A stretch of DNA of 64,000 nucleotides. It comes from Magnolia sinica (Eukaryota; Streptophyta; Magnoliopsida; Magnoliales; Magnoliaceae). The stretch spans positions 22,930,586-22,994,585 of the forward strand of contig NC_080589.1 of NCBI RefSeq assembly GCF_029962835.1, written 5' to 3'. Shown in pieces: positions 12,977-22,671 of the stretch. Each line of letters opens with the position of its first letter. Position 1 is the stretch's first letter. The notes beneath the pieces are model-generated. The model saw nothing but the letters and a program-made list of their open reading frames with translations, had not been told where the DNA came from and made no database searches. A program made the translations under genes and the position numbers.

Positions 12977-13240
12977 CAACAAGAATGTTTCTTCAACGAA
13001 AGATGTTCGAATGGGCAGTGGGGTCCAGTGCTAAAAGAATGTTCTTCGAATGGGCGTACAATGTAAAAGATCTGAAAAATTATGATCTTAGTTTTCTAGG
13101 TTGTTAGGGGCTTTCTGCTATCTCAGCAGATCTGCTCCTCTTTCATGTTTTTTGTTTTCCTGTTTTTTCTTTGTTTTGTTCCTTTTTCTGTTTAATGAAT
13201 TTTAGGTCGTTGCTTTTAAAAATTAAAAAAAAAAATCTAA
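12977..13240 (+). pseudogene. LINE 3'-end fragment
   Basis: The frame ending at 13,107 (FFEWAYNVKDLKNYDLSFLG) resembles the C-terminus of plant L1 ORF2. After the stop comes 'tttctgctatctcagcagatctgctcc', then T-rich sequence and an A-run at 13,225. That is the same 3' UTR layout as the LINE ending at 7,280. Confidence 0.5.
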
Positions 13241-13934
13241 GTGTTAAGATATCTGGTTTTAAACAGTCCCTTGATATTGGTCCATTTTAATAATGTCCCA
13301 CATAGAGATTTTAACTGCTAATGCAGAATTTGGTGGAAGCAGCTTCCTATGCTTGTGATTTCTCTTTAACTGATCCTTGCCAACAAGAGTCACTCCTGTG
13401 GGAAATTTTTGCTAGGATATCTTACCTCAAGTTTTTTTTCCTACATTACAAGCATTTTGAAAACTTGAGCCCACTTTTATGGCCACCTGTTGATTTGTTT
13501 AGCCTAAGAATTAACCAAACTATTCATTTACATGGGCTTGATAAAACGGAATAATTTTATCCAATCTTTTTTACGTGTTAATCTGATTTTTAAACGATTC
13601 CCTATTGCAAGCTCTACTCAGCGTGAATATGCAACTTATTACCTGTAATAAAGTTACAAGTTATCCAAACACAAAAAGTAAGTTACCTGTAAGTAAGTTA
13701 CAACTTACATCCAAACAGGATTACCTGTAACTTACTTACACCTGTAAGTAAGTTACATGTAACTTTCTTACAACTTAAAAAAGTTACAGGCATCCAAACA
13801 GGCCCTTAAAAAAGGAAAAGTTCAAAGAGAAGGAATCGAACATAACATAACCTGGCTCTGGAAATAATCACATGTATCAAACCAAAGAATACCTAAAAAA
13901 GCAGAGAAGGACATTTCGATCCTATTTCACCGAC

Positions 13935-14406
13935 CTGAACAAGGTAATAGAAGATGCGAAGCCCTTCAGGATCTTTGCTGCTCTGGACGTCGACAAGAGA
14001 TCCGATCTTCGAAGTGGTGAAGGAGATGTGCTCGTTCCCCATCACGATCTCGAGCTCCTGCCGGCCCACCCGGTCCGGCTCGGGCCAGTTGTTATCGTCT
14101 TCCTTCATTATCTGAAAACCCAAAATAAAATGAATAAAACCCAAGAAAAACCCTAGAAAAACCCTAGGGCTAGGAGAAAGGGCAGACCTCGCTCTCGGCG
14201 ATGATTCTTCGGCATTCTTTGAGGACGGCAGGAGTGAGGAAGACTTCCTTGCGAATCATTGTATCGTTCTTGTAGTTGGAGTTGTTGGCGTATCGGAGCT
14301 TCCCGTCGGGCCGAAACTCGAACTCTAGGAATTCGTGCCCGAATTTACCCTTATGCCCTACGTAGTATCTCAGATAGAACTCTCCTTGATCTTCCGCTCC
14401 TGACAT
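13935..14406 (-). CDS. MAGO: Mago nashi homologue (exon junction complex core), exons 1-2
   Basis: Mago nashi pairs with Y14 in the exon junction complex, which is laid on spliced mRNA in the nucleus and affects export, localisation and decay. Exon 1 is 14,188-14,406: ATG, then [20 protein letters not shown] and a beta-sheet core with [19 protein letters not shown], ending ...RRIIAESE before donor GT. A 76-bp intron (14,112-14,187) ends in TTTTCAG. Exon 2 is 13,935-14,111: [32 protein letters not shown] and [13 protein letters not shown], then donor GTCGGT. This gives 132 of the usual ~150 codons in a clean frame with conserved phase. The remaining ~19 codons (a DLKCFVFSLI...-type tail) should be a third exon at lower coordinates. 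I could not find one; a TIR element starts 130 bp downstream. It is either a gene with a long TE-filled last intron or a 3'-truncated copy. Confidence 0.93.
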
Positions 14407-14465
14407 TTTCCTTCTTCTTCTGTTTTCCTGCCAGCTTCTCGTCTCTTCCCGTTTTGATTTTTCTC

Positions 14466-14579
14466 GTGGGGAGAGTGAGAGATGTGGGTAATACCCCGGA
14501 CGGGCGCGGATTAGATACTGACGTGGGGAGAGTCAGAGATGTGGGTAATACCACGGACGGGTGCAGATTAGATACTTAC
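14466..14579. repeat. 57-bp tandem duplication
   Basis: Positions 14,466-14,522 and 14,523-14,579 are near-identical direct copies ('gtggggagagtgagagatgt...ttagatactgac'), differing at only a few bases. The second copy also forms the outer end of the MITE to its right. The block begins 60 bp upstream of the mago nashi start codon, so it lies in the promoter or 5' UTR. Confidence 0.9.
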
Positions 14580-15115
14580 AAGGTCACTATCCAGATTGCT
14601 ACTGAAGTGACGTCACCAAGCTCTGTGGACCCTACCATGATGCATGTGTTTTATCCATACCGTTCATCCATTTGGAGAGATCGTTTTATAACACGAGAAA
14701 AATAATGAGATAGTTCTAAAATTCGAGTGGACCCCACCATATAAAAAAGTGGGGACAGTGAATCCACCATTCAAAACTTCTTAGGGGCTACAGAAGTTTC
14801 TGATCAAGCTTATATTTATTTTTTCACTTCATCTATGTCCATGTTAACTTATGCATAAGTTGGATCTAAAAACTACATCATGGTGGGCCCTATACATGTT
14901 TCAACGGTGGGTGTGACTGATCTCACAATTTTCTGTGGTGGGTCCACATCTATCTCATTCTTTTTCTCATGCCATAAAATGATTTCTACAAATGGTTGGA
15001 CGGTATGGATACAAAACATGCATTATGGTGAGGCCCACAAAGCTTGGTCACGTCACTTCAGTAGCGATTTGGCTACCGACCTGGTCAGTATCTAATACGC
15101 GCCCAACCCCGGAAC
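14523..15115. mobile_element. GGGCCCACC fold-back MITE, complete copy with long TIRs
   Basis: Near-palindromic. Left 'gattagatactta...ttgctactgaagtgacgtcac' (14,562-14,612) and right 'gtgacgtcac'-type mirror (15,050-15,110) match as inverted repeats over about 75 bp: GCTACTGAAGTGACGTCACC on the left and its mirror 'ggtcacgtcacttcagtagc' on the right. The core carries 'tgttttatccataccgttcatcc' at 14,648 and its inverted form 'tggttggacggtatggatac' at 14,992. No coding sequence. Such copies can fold into a hairpin. It sits in the upstream region of mago nashi. Confidence 0.75.
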
Positions 15116-15139
15116 TAGCTAAACACGGACGCTTCTTGC

Positions 15140-15835
15140 AGGGGTTCCATGGGGCTCACCTTGATGTACTTGTTTTATCCGCACCGTCCATCCATTTGGA
15201 CAATCATTTTAGGGCATAATCCAAATCAACAGGAAGATTTAGTATTTAAATGGCATGCACAGTAGGTAGCAATGGGGATGGAAATCCTACGATTGAAAAC
15301 TTTGTGGCGGCCACAGCAACTTTGGATCAATCGACATTTATGTTTTCCATTCGAATCCAATAAAACCATATTTTTCACGTATCATGAATCACTTATGATG
15401 CAGTGGTGTGTGATGATGTGGCCCTATGATAATGCAACAATTGGGATTTTTCGACTCTTAGCAAAAAGAGATTTCGGATTCTTTCCATTCATCCAGGTTT
15501 GTTTGACATTATAACTATATTAGATAGTAAATAATGACACCCACCCTTGAAACCTTTCTAAGGGCTATAGTGATGTTTTTTTGCCATCCAACCTATTAAC
15601 AAGGTCATGTAGATGTGGATGAAGTTAAAAAACAAATATCAGCTTGATCCAAAACTTCTCTAGCTTTCAATAAAATTTTAATGGTGAACATTAAATCCCC
15701 ACTTTGTGGTCCGCTTAAGATTTATACCTACCTCGTTTTTTTGATAATACCTTAAAATTATTTGAGAAAAACAATTAACAACGTGGATAAAACACTTACA
15801 TCACGTTGGGCCCCATGGAGCCCTACCCGGACGGA
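15140..15835. mobile_element. GGGCCCACC fold-back MITE, interrupted copy
   Basis: Starts 'tggggctcaccttgatgtacttgttttatccgcaccgtcc' (15,150) and ends with the inverted form 'gtggataaaacacttacatcacgttgggcccc' (15,780-15,815). The middle also holds 'catccaacctattaacaaggtc' and 'cttgatccaaaacttc'. It is about 200 bp longer than a full copy, with extra sequence around 15,350-15,480 that does not belong to the family consensus seen in the neighbours. Confidence 0.65.
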
Positions 15836-15944
15836 TTACAGTCCGAGCGAGGGTAAGACCCAATCCATGTCCCAAGTATCTATCACCAAACTAAACGCCG
15901 ATTGGGTACAAACACCACCTGTCCCAAGCTCCCATAGGCAGGGG

Positions 15945-16265
15945 CTCTAAAGGACAATTGTGATGAATTTATTTTATCCATACTGTTCATTCATTTTTCC
16001 ATATCATTTTAGGGCTTTAAACCAACAATAAGGCAGATCGGTAGATTGCACAGTGGGGATGGAACCCCACCATTAAAAACTTCTCAATAGCGGCAAAAGT
16101 TTTAGATCAAGCTGATATTTTTGTTTTCCCTTCATCTAGGTCTACGTGACTTTTATAAGTAGGTTGGATGGCTAATAAACATCATAATGGGCCCTAGGAA
16201 GGTTTCAATGGTGGGCGTTATCATTACCCTTGTTTCCTATCATATGGTACACTTGAACCCGATGT
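15945..16265. mobile_element. GGGCCCACC fold-back MITE, partial copy
   Basis: Left part 'gtgatgaatttattttatccatactgttcattc' and middle 'aacttctcaatagcggcaaaagttttagatcaagctg' follow the family order to 'aaggtttcaatggtgggcgttatcatt'. It is then lost at a GC-rich block near 16,265. The right terminal repeat is missing. Confidence 0.6.
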
Positions 16266-18390
16266 GAAATGCGCATTAATCACCTTCGGTGAGGAGTCTC
16301 GAGCACGAGACCTCCCCCCGTGATCCTCAGATCACATGCGTCACTTACCCGAGTGTGTCCCCCGCATCCCACAGGCTACCCCACTCGAGCCCGGTGTGAA
16401 AATTCCTTTGCATTAAAGGGAGAAATACATCTTTCATTTGACAGGTCTTTTTGATTGGAAAGTATAGTAAAGTAACATACATTTCATTAAAAGACTCATC
16501 ATACGAGATGTACATCACCAACATCAGACGCAATGACGTATCGTTGGTGGCACTTGCAATGGGTTTAGTGGACCCACAGGCCAACCAACCTCTCCCATAA
16601 GAAATGTTCTATTTAAGGTAGTAGGTCAAGCTTAGGTTGATCGTAACGAACCGGTCAACCCGGTCCTCTTTATTATCTATAAACAATAAATTTCATTCAG
16701 CTGTCTACATTTACTATAGTGACAGAAATATATGGAATCATATTAAAAGTTTTGGATTATAGCTTGCTCAATACCTTTTCTTTTACAAATTACAAGTAGC
16801 TTGGGTTTAGGTTTGGGCCGGAGTTATCTCTTTGTTAAGAAGTGCAGAAGTGTGAGCCCTCAAAATTTGATGGTCTACACGATATGGAACCTTCCCGAAG
16901 TTAAAGATGAACAGTCCAGATCCAACAGCCCGCCTATTCACTACCGGGACAAATGGGTCTATTCACCCCTTTGATTATACGGTATAGATGGCCTCGGATC
17001 ACAATTTATGGTTTAAATTGTCCCAAAGACAAGCTAAATGGACAAATTACTATATACTATTATTCTTCCTTTTTACTCTCATTATTTTTCATATGTTTAG
17101 ACGATCAACTGAAAAGAATAAGCCAAAAGAGGCCTAAACACATGGGACCCACCCACTAGTGATTGCCACCAGTGGGCCCTACTGGCCCATGTCCAACACT
17201 CTTATCATATTAGGTCACAAGCCTGCCTTGGGCTGGAAAATTCAAAGTGAAAGAAAGCAACTTCAAGTCACATTGTGAAGTTGTTTTCTTTGGGTTGATA
17301 TTTTCTCGGCCAAAAGTAAAATCTAAGCTCATAGCTTATAGCTTGAGATAAATGCAATTTAAGCCTACATTTCTTTGGTGGTTATTCAATAAACCATGTT
17401 AGTCAATTGACTCCTACAACCTTCCAGCGGAGATTCTGTTTAGAGAATAACAGCCTAAAATACTGAAGATAGTAGGAGAAATCTGACAATGAAAAGTGGT
17501 TTGGAAATGTGAATTTGCAAGAGACAATATGAAAACTGAAATTGTGTAAAAGACCATCATGGATCCTTTGTTTATAAGGTTTAGGAGGGTGTTTGAATGG
17601 GTTATGTGTCAGCTGTGAACAGTCATGTGACTGTTCCAAGGGTGTTCTAGGCCAAGTTAAAAGAAGTGATCAAGGCTTCTAATGCTTCTGGGCCCCACAC
17701 AGAACTGCTGTCTTATCGGCTCATCGGTTGAGATTTTCTAGGCATATCAAGGTTTTTGGTTAGGGTGTAAATCTTCACTGGGCACTCCGATTTGGACAGT
17801 TTAATTTGAGTCACGCGTGTGTATCGTGTTCGATTTCATGTGCAAGCGTGTGGGAATGACAGGTGGTTCACACATGTCAACATGACGTACGACGAGATCC
17901 AGGCCATTAATCAGGTAGGTGCATTCAACCCGCCCTTGCACAAAAAGAAAAGAAAAGGTACCAAAAATAAAATTTAAAGGGCTAATCCACCCATTGATTG
18001 GTAGCTGAAAAATCGATGGTTAGAAAGAAATGACGGACAGTGCATACTCAACAGACGCTAGTGGCCGACCCTTCACGAACGTGTGGCCATATATTTTGAT
18101 CAGGGCACTTTCAGAATCACAGTGGGCTTCACTTGATGAATGGTAGAGATCTCTCACGTGCTATGCTGGCACGTGCTCCGTCTCTCTATACAAGTCTGCA
18201 GGCGATACATGAGTGGGCCCCACTGTTTCGTACAAAGGTAGCATGCGGAACCAACTATTTTTAATGGACCTTGAGAGACATTGTGATTGCATTTGAAATG
18301 GTTTCTCTAAATCATTTATAAAAAGCTCACAAAAAAAAAAAAAAACATTTAATGAATGTTTTTTGTGGCTTGGACTAGGTCGTATCATTA
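16266..18390. other. No gene recognised; possible short SINE-like block at its left edge
   Basis: At 16,266-16,420 a GC-rich block ('gtctcgagcacgagacctcccc') is bounded by the direct near-repeats 'ccgatgtgaaatgcgcattaa' and 'ccggtgtgaaaattcctttgcattaaa'. On the minus strand it has a B-box-like 'GTGCTCGAGACTCC', so it could be a short tRNA-derived element; I cannot show an A box. The rest of the stretch to the giant palindrome holds no supported gene. A 'gagtgggccccactg' element end occurs near 18,210. Confidence 0.35.
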
Positions 18391-18399
18391 AGAGAAAAT
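18391..18399 (+). repeat. 9-bp target site duplication, left (AGAGAAAAT)
   Basis: AGAGAAAAT immediately precedes the terminal GAGAAATTTGCGAC of the giant palindrome. The identical 9 bp follow the other end at 26,003-26,011. A 9-bp duplication is the hallmark of Mutator-like transposition. Confidence 0.85.
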
Positions 18400-19965
18400 G
18401 AGAAATTTGCGACTGTACGACCCATTTATGGCCCACTTAGGAAACTCCGCCCACCTCATTTTCCTTTGCGAGAATACGCCCGAACTGTACGGAAGGCTTG
18501 CCAAAGGTCGAAAATGCCACTGCTTGTTCCTTCGAGCGGATATGTGGCGCTCGAAGACCAGCGCTGACACTCCTCGAACTCCGAGTTGTACGAACGGTTC
18601 ACAATGTTCATCCATATTTCGAGATCATTTCAGAGTATTACCCAAAAAAAAAAAAATCATATCCAAAGATCAACTGGACCACACCACAAAGATCAACTGG
18701 ACCACACCACAAAGAGCAACGGGAAAATTGATTTTAACCGTTAAAAATTTTGTAGGGCCCACCATAACATTTATTTTCCATCCAATATATGCAAAATGTA
18801 ACAAAGACCTGAATGAAGAGGAAAAACAAATTTTGTAATGATCCAAAACTTCTGGGACCCCTAAAAAGGTTTCAATGGTAGACGTTCAATCTTCCACTGC
18901 CTTTTACAGTGTGGCCCACTTGATAGCTAAATCTGTCTTATTTTTCTTCCCAAGTGTTAGTACGAGTTCGCAAAATAGATGGACGGTTTGGATATAACAC
19001 ATACCTCATAAAAGGACCCACAAAGGCGGTGGGGATTACAACAGGGAAAAAAAAGAGCTAGTATTTTTGGCTACGGATTATAACCGTAGCGATAACCGCA
19101 GCCAATGCTTTTTCAATATGTCCTCTGCTATACATCGAAGGTCTTTCGATATATACTTCGATATATCGAATGTCTTTCGATTAGTCGGAAAAGGTCCAAA
19201 ACTGTCCAGCAACTTTGCATAAAAAATCTTACAATTTTCGATTAATCGAAGTGTATTCGATATGTATCGAAGATATAGCTACAGATTATAGCTGTAGCCA
19301 TAACTGTAGTCCGTAAAAGTCTTTGCAAATTTTTTTATTTTTTTATTTTTTATTTTTTAGTTTTTATTTTTTACATGGAGAACTTTATTCTACCTACAAT
19401 TTTCTCTAATACATATTTATATAAATATGTATATATAAGCATATAAAAAAAGATTTATTTCTTTTTTTCATTTATTTCTCTATTCATTCAACAAGAATAT
19501 CTTATAAACCAAAATTAGTAAATTGATGTACCCTATATAATTTTGGGGTAGGAGAAGATACTTTAGCCAACTAACCTAGTTATTTTCTAAGATTCCATCA
19601 GGTCGATGGTCGAAAATCCATTTCATTCACTTTGCGGTCAATTTCAATCAGTTCGTGGTCATTTCCATACATTTCACCGTCAATTCCCTCCACTTCACGG
19701 ACAATTCCATGCATTTCACGGTCATCCCAAACTATTTCGTGTTGATTCACGGTCGTTTCGAAGCATTTCGCGGTCAATTCCCTTCACTTCACGATCATTT
19801 GCATGCATTTCGCGCTCAAATCGCTTCAAACCATAATCATTCTCATGCACTTCATGGTCATCCCAAACAATTCCGTGTTGATTCACGGTCGTTTCGAGGC
19901 ATTTCGCGGTCAATTCCCTTCACTTCACGGTCAGTTGCATGCAATTGACCGCTGATCATGAATTG
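18400..19965 (+). repeat. Left arm of the giant palindrome
   Basis: Order from outside in: terminal repeat with 'gacccatttatggccca'; GC-rich 'gaatacgcccgaactgtacgg'; MITE remnant (18,590-19,040); 'ggctacggattataaccgtagc'; TCGATATATCGA motifs (19,140-19,270); an AT-rich segment; then about 340 bp of satellite in the C-rich orientation (19,606-19,945) that flips orientation at 'gttgcatgcaattgaccgctg' near 19,940. Compared with the right arm it lacks about 55 bp ('agagatatcagagttac...') near 18,600. Confidence 0.85.
18590..19040. mobile_element. GGGCCCACC MITE remnant inside the left arm
   Basis: 'gttcatccatatttcgagatcatttc', 'tgtagggcccaccataaca', 'cttctgggacccctaaaaagg' and 'gatggacggtttggatataacac' follow the family order. 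A 23-bp internal duplication ('aaagatcaactggaccacac') is present. A corresponding remnant occupies the right arm, so the MITE was already there when the arms became inverted copies, or it was later homogenised. Confidence 0.7.
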
Positions 19966-22012
19966 ATGCGATTTGAGCGCGAAATGCATGCAAATGACCG
20001 TAAAGTGAAGGGAATTGACCGCGAAATGCCTCGAAACGACTGTGAATCAATACGAAATTGTTTGGGACGACCGTGAAATGCATGGGAATGATCATGGTTT
20101 GAAGCGATTTGAGCGCGAAATGCATGCAACTGACCGTGAAGTGAAGGGAATTGACCGCGAAATGCCTCGAAATGACCGTGAATCAACACGGAATTGTTTG
20201 GGACGACCGTGAAATGCATGGGAATGATCATGGTTTGAAGTGATTTGACCGTAAAATGTATGCAAATGATCGTCAAGTGAAGGGAATTAACCGCGAAATG
20301 CCTCGAAACGACCGTGAATCAACACGGAATTGTTTGGGACAACCGTGAAATGCATGGGAATGATCATGGTTTGAAGCGAATTGATTGCGAAATGCATGCA
20401 AATGACCGTGAAGTGAAGCGAATTGACTGCGAAATGCCTCGAAACGACCGTGAATCAACACGGAATTGTTTGGGACGACCGTGAAGTGCATGGGAATGAT
20501 CATGGTTTGAAGCGATTTGACCGAGGGAATTGACCACGAAATGCCTCGAAACAACCGTGAATCAACACGGAATTGTTTGGGATGATAGGGAAATGCATGG
20601 GAATGATCATGGTTTGAAGCGAATTGACCGCGAAATGCATGCAATTGACCATGAAGTGAAGGGAATTAATCGCGAAATGCCTCGAAACGACCGTGAATCA
20701 ACACGGAATTGTTTGGAATGACCGCGAAATGCATGGGAATGATCATGGTTTGAAGCGAAATGACCGCGAAATGCATGTAAATGACCGTGGAGTGAAGCGA
20801 ATTGACCGCGAAATGCCTCGAAATGACCGTGAATCAACACGGAATTATTTCGGACGACCGTGAAGTGCATGGGAATGATCATGGTTTGAAGTGAATTGAC
20901 CGCGAAATGCATGCAACTGACCGTGAAGTGAGGCGAATTGACCGCGAAATGCCTCGAAACGACTGTGAATCAACACGGAATTGTTTGGGATGACAGTGAA
21001 ATGCATGGGAATGATCATGGTTTGAAGCGAATTGACCGCAAAATGCATGCAACTGACCGTGGAGTGAAGCGAATTGACCGCGAAATGCCTCGAAACAACC
21101 GTGAATCAACACGGAATTGTTTGGGATGACAGGGAAATGCATGGGAATGATCATGGTTTGAAGCGAATTGACCGCAAAATGCATGTAAATGACCGTGGAG
21201 TGAAGGGAATTGACCGCGAATTGCCTCGAAACAACCGTGAATCAACACGGATTTGTTTGGGACGACCGTGAAGTGCAAGGGAATGATCATGGTTTGAAGC
21301 GAATTGACCACAAAATGCATGCAAATGACCGTGCAGTGAAGGGAATTGACCGCGAAATGCCTCGAAACGACCGTGAATCAACACGGAATTGTTTGGAATG
21401 ACCGTGAAATGCATGGGAATGATCATGGTTTGAAGCGAATTGACCGCGAAATGCATGTAAATGACCGTGGAGTGAAGGGTTTTGACCGCAAAATGCCTCG
21501 AAACGACCGTGAATCAACACGGAATTGTTTGGGATGACCACGAAATGCATGGGAATGATCATGGTTTGAAGCGATTTGACCACGAAATGCATGCAAATGA
21601 CCGTGGAGTGAAGGGAATTGATCACGAAATGTCTCGAAACGACCGTGAATCAACACGGAATTGTTTGGGACGACCGTGAAGTGCATGGGAATGATCATGG
21701 TTTGAAGCGAATTGATCGTGAAATGCATACAAATGACCATGAAGTGAAGGGAATTGACTGCGAAATGCCTCGAAACGACCGTGAATCAACACGGAATTGT
21801 TTGGAATGACCGCGAAATGCATGGGAATGATCATGGTTTGAAGCGAATTGACCGCGAAATGCATGCAAATGACCGTGGAGTGAAGGGTATTGACCGCGAA
21901 ATGCCTCGAAACGACCGTGAATCAACACGGAATTGTTTGGGATGACTGTGAAATGCATGAGAATGATCATGGTTTGAAGCGATTTGACCGCAAAATGCAT
22001 GCAAATGACCAT
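19966..22012 (-). repeat. 136-bp satellite array, left half (about 15 units)
   Basis: Head-to-tail units repeat every 136 bp; for example 'gaatgatcatggtttgaagcg' recurs at 20,090, 20,222, 20,358 and onward. In the C-rich orientation each unit holds five copies of TTC(A/G)CGGTC, separated by short variable linkers, and the landmarks 'aaaccatgatcattcccatgc' and 'caattccgtgttgattcac'. Because 136 is not a multiple of three and stops are rare, open frames of 60-120 codons appear on both strands; these are not genes. Confidence 0.95.
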
Positions 22013-22671
22013 GCAACTTAAGAGACTAGAAGAAGCACACTATGAACACAACTTGAAAAACATGGAGTGTGTACCGACATGGATGTGTACTAACAAGCTA
22101 ACCTAAAAAAGGAAAACAAAAAAATATATAAAAAAATAAAAAAAAATACATTAGAAAAAAATAGAAAAATTACACTTCGATATATCGAATAGAACACGAT
22201 ATATCGAAACTCTTCGATATAATCGAAACCTAATCGATTAATGGTAGAGTAAGTTGTCGATTATATCGAAATCTAGTCGATATAATATTAGTAAGTCATC
22301 CTTACAACCGACCGATATATCGACTATTATTCGATTGATCGAAAATAGTCACACAATGTCCAGCGACAAAATACTTTTTAAATTGTATTATCGATATAAT
22401 CGAGTAGATGTCGATATATCGAGGTATTGATATATCGACTAGATTTCGATATATCAAAAATTGTCAGAAAATGTCCAGCGTCGAACTGCTTTTTTAGTGC
22501 AATTTTTTTATTTTTTTTCTAATGTGTTTTTTTTATTTATTATTATTTTTTTGTTTTACTTTTTTAGGTTAGCTTGTTAGTACACACCCATGTCGGTACA
22601 CACTCCATGTTTTCCAAGTTATGTTTATAATGTGCTTCTTCTAGTCTCTTAAGTTGTATGGTCATTTGCAT
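22013..22671. repeat. Central spacer (loop) of the palindrome
   Basis: The edges are inverted copies: 'gagactagaagaagcacac...ctaacaagctaacct' (22,022-22,105) and its mirror (22,565-22,655). Between them are A/T-rich runs, also mirrored, and a core (22,170-22,460) with about ten TCGATA/ATCGA motifs such as 'cgatatatcgaaactcttcg'. 'gtccagcg' occurs twice. No gene. Confidence 0.8.

Larger units (their letters stand above)
12217..13805. mobile_element. TIR DNA element (PIF/Harbinger-like ends), non-autonomous
   Basis: The left end reads AGGGCCTGTTTGGATGCCTG and the right end is its inverted copy. The perfect inverted match runs about 27 bp. Flanking CTA (left) and TTA (right) fit a TTA-type 3-bp target duplication with one mismatch, as PIF/Harbinger elements make; a TA duplication is also possible. 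Both subterminal regions (12,240-12,420 and 13,640-13,790) are crowded with 'GTTACAGGT / ACCTGTAAC' motifs in both orientations, likely transposase-binding repeats. No transposase is encoded. The interior carries a fragment of the GGGCCCACC MITE and a LINE tail. Confidence 0.75.
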
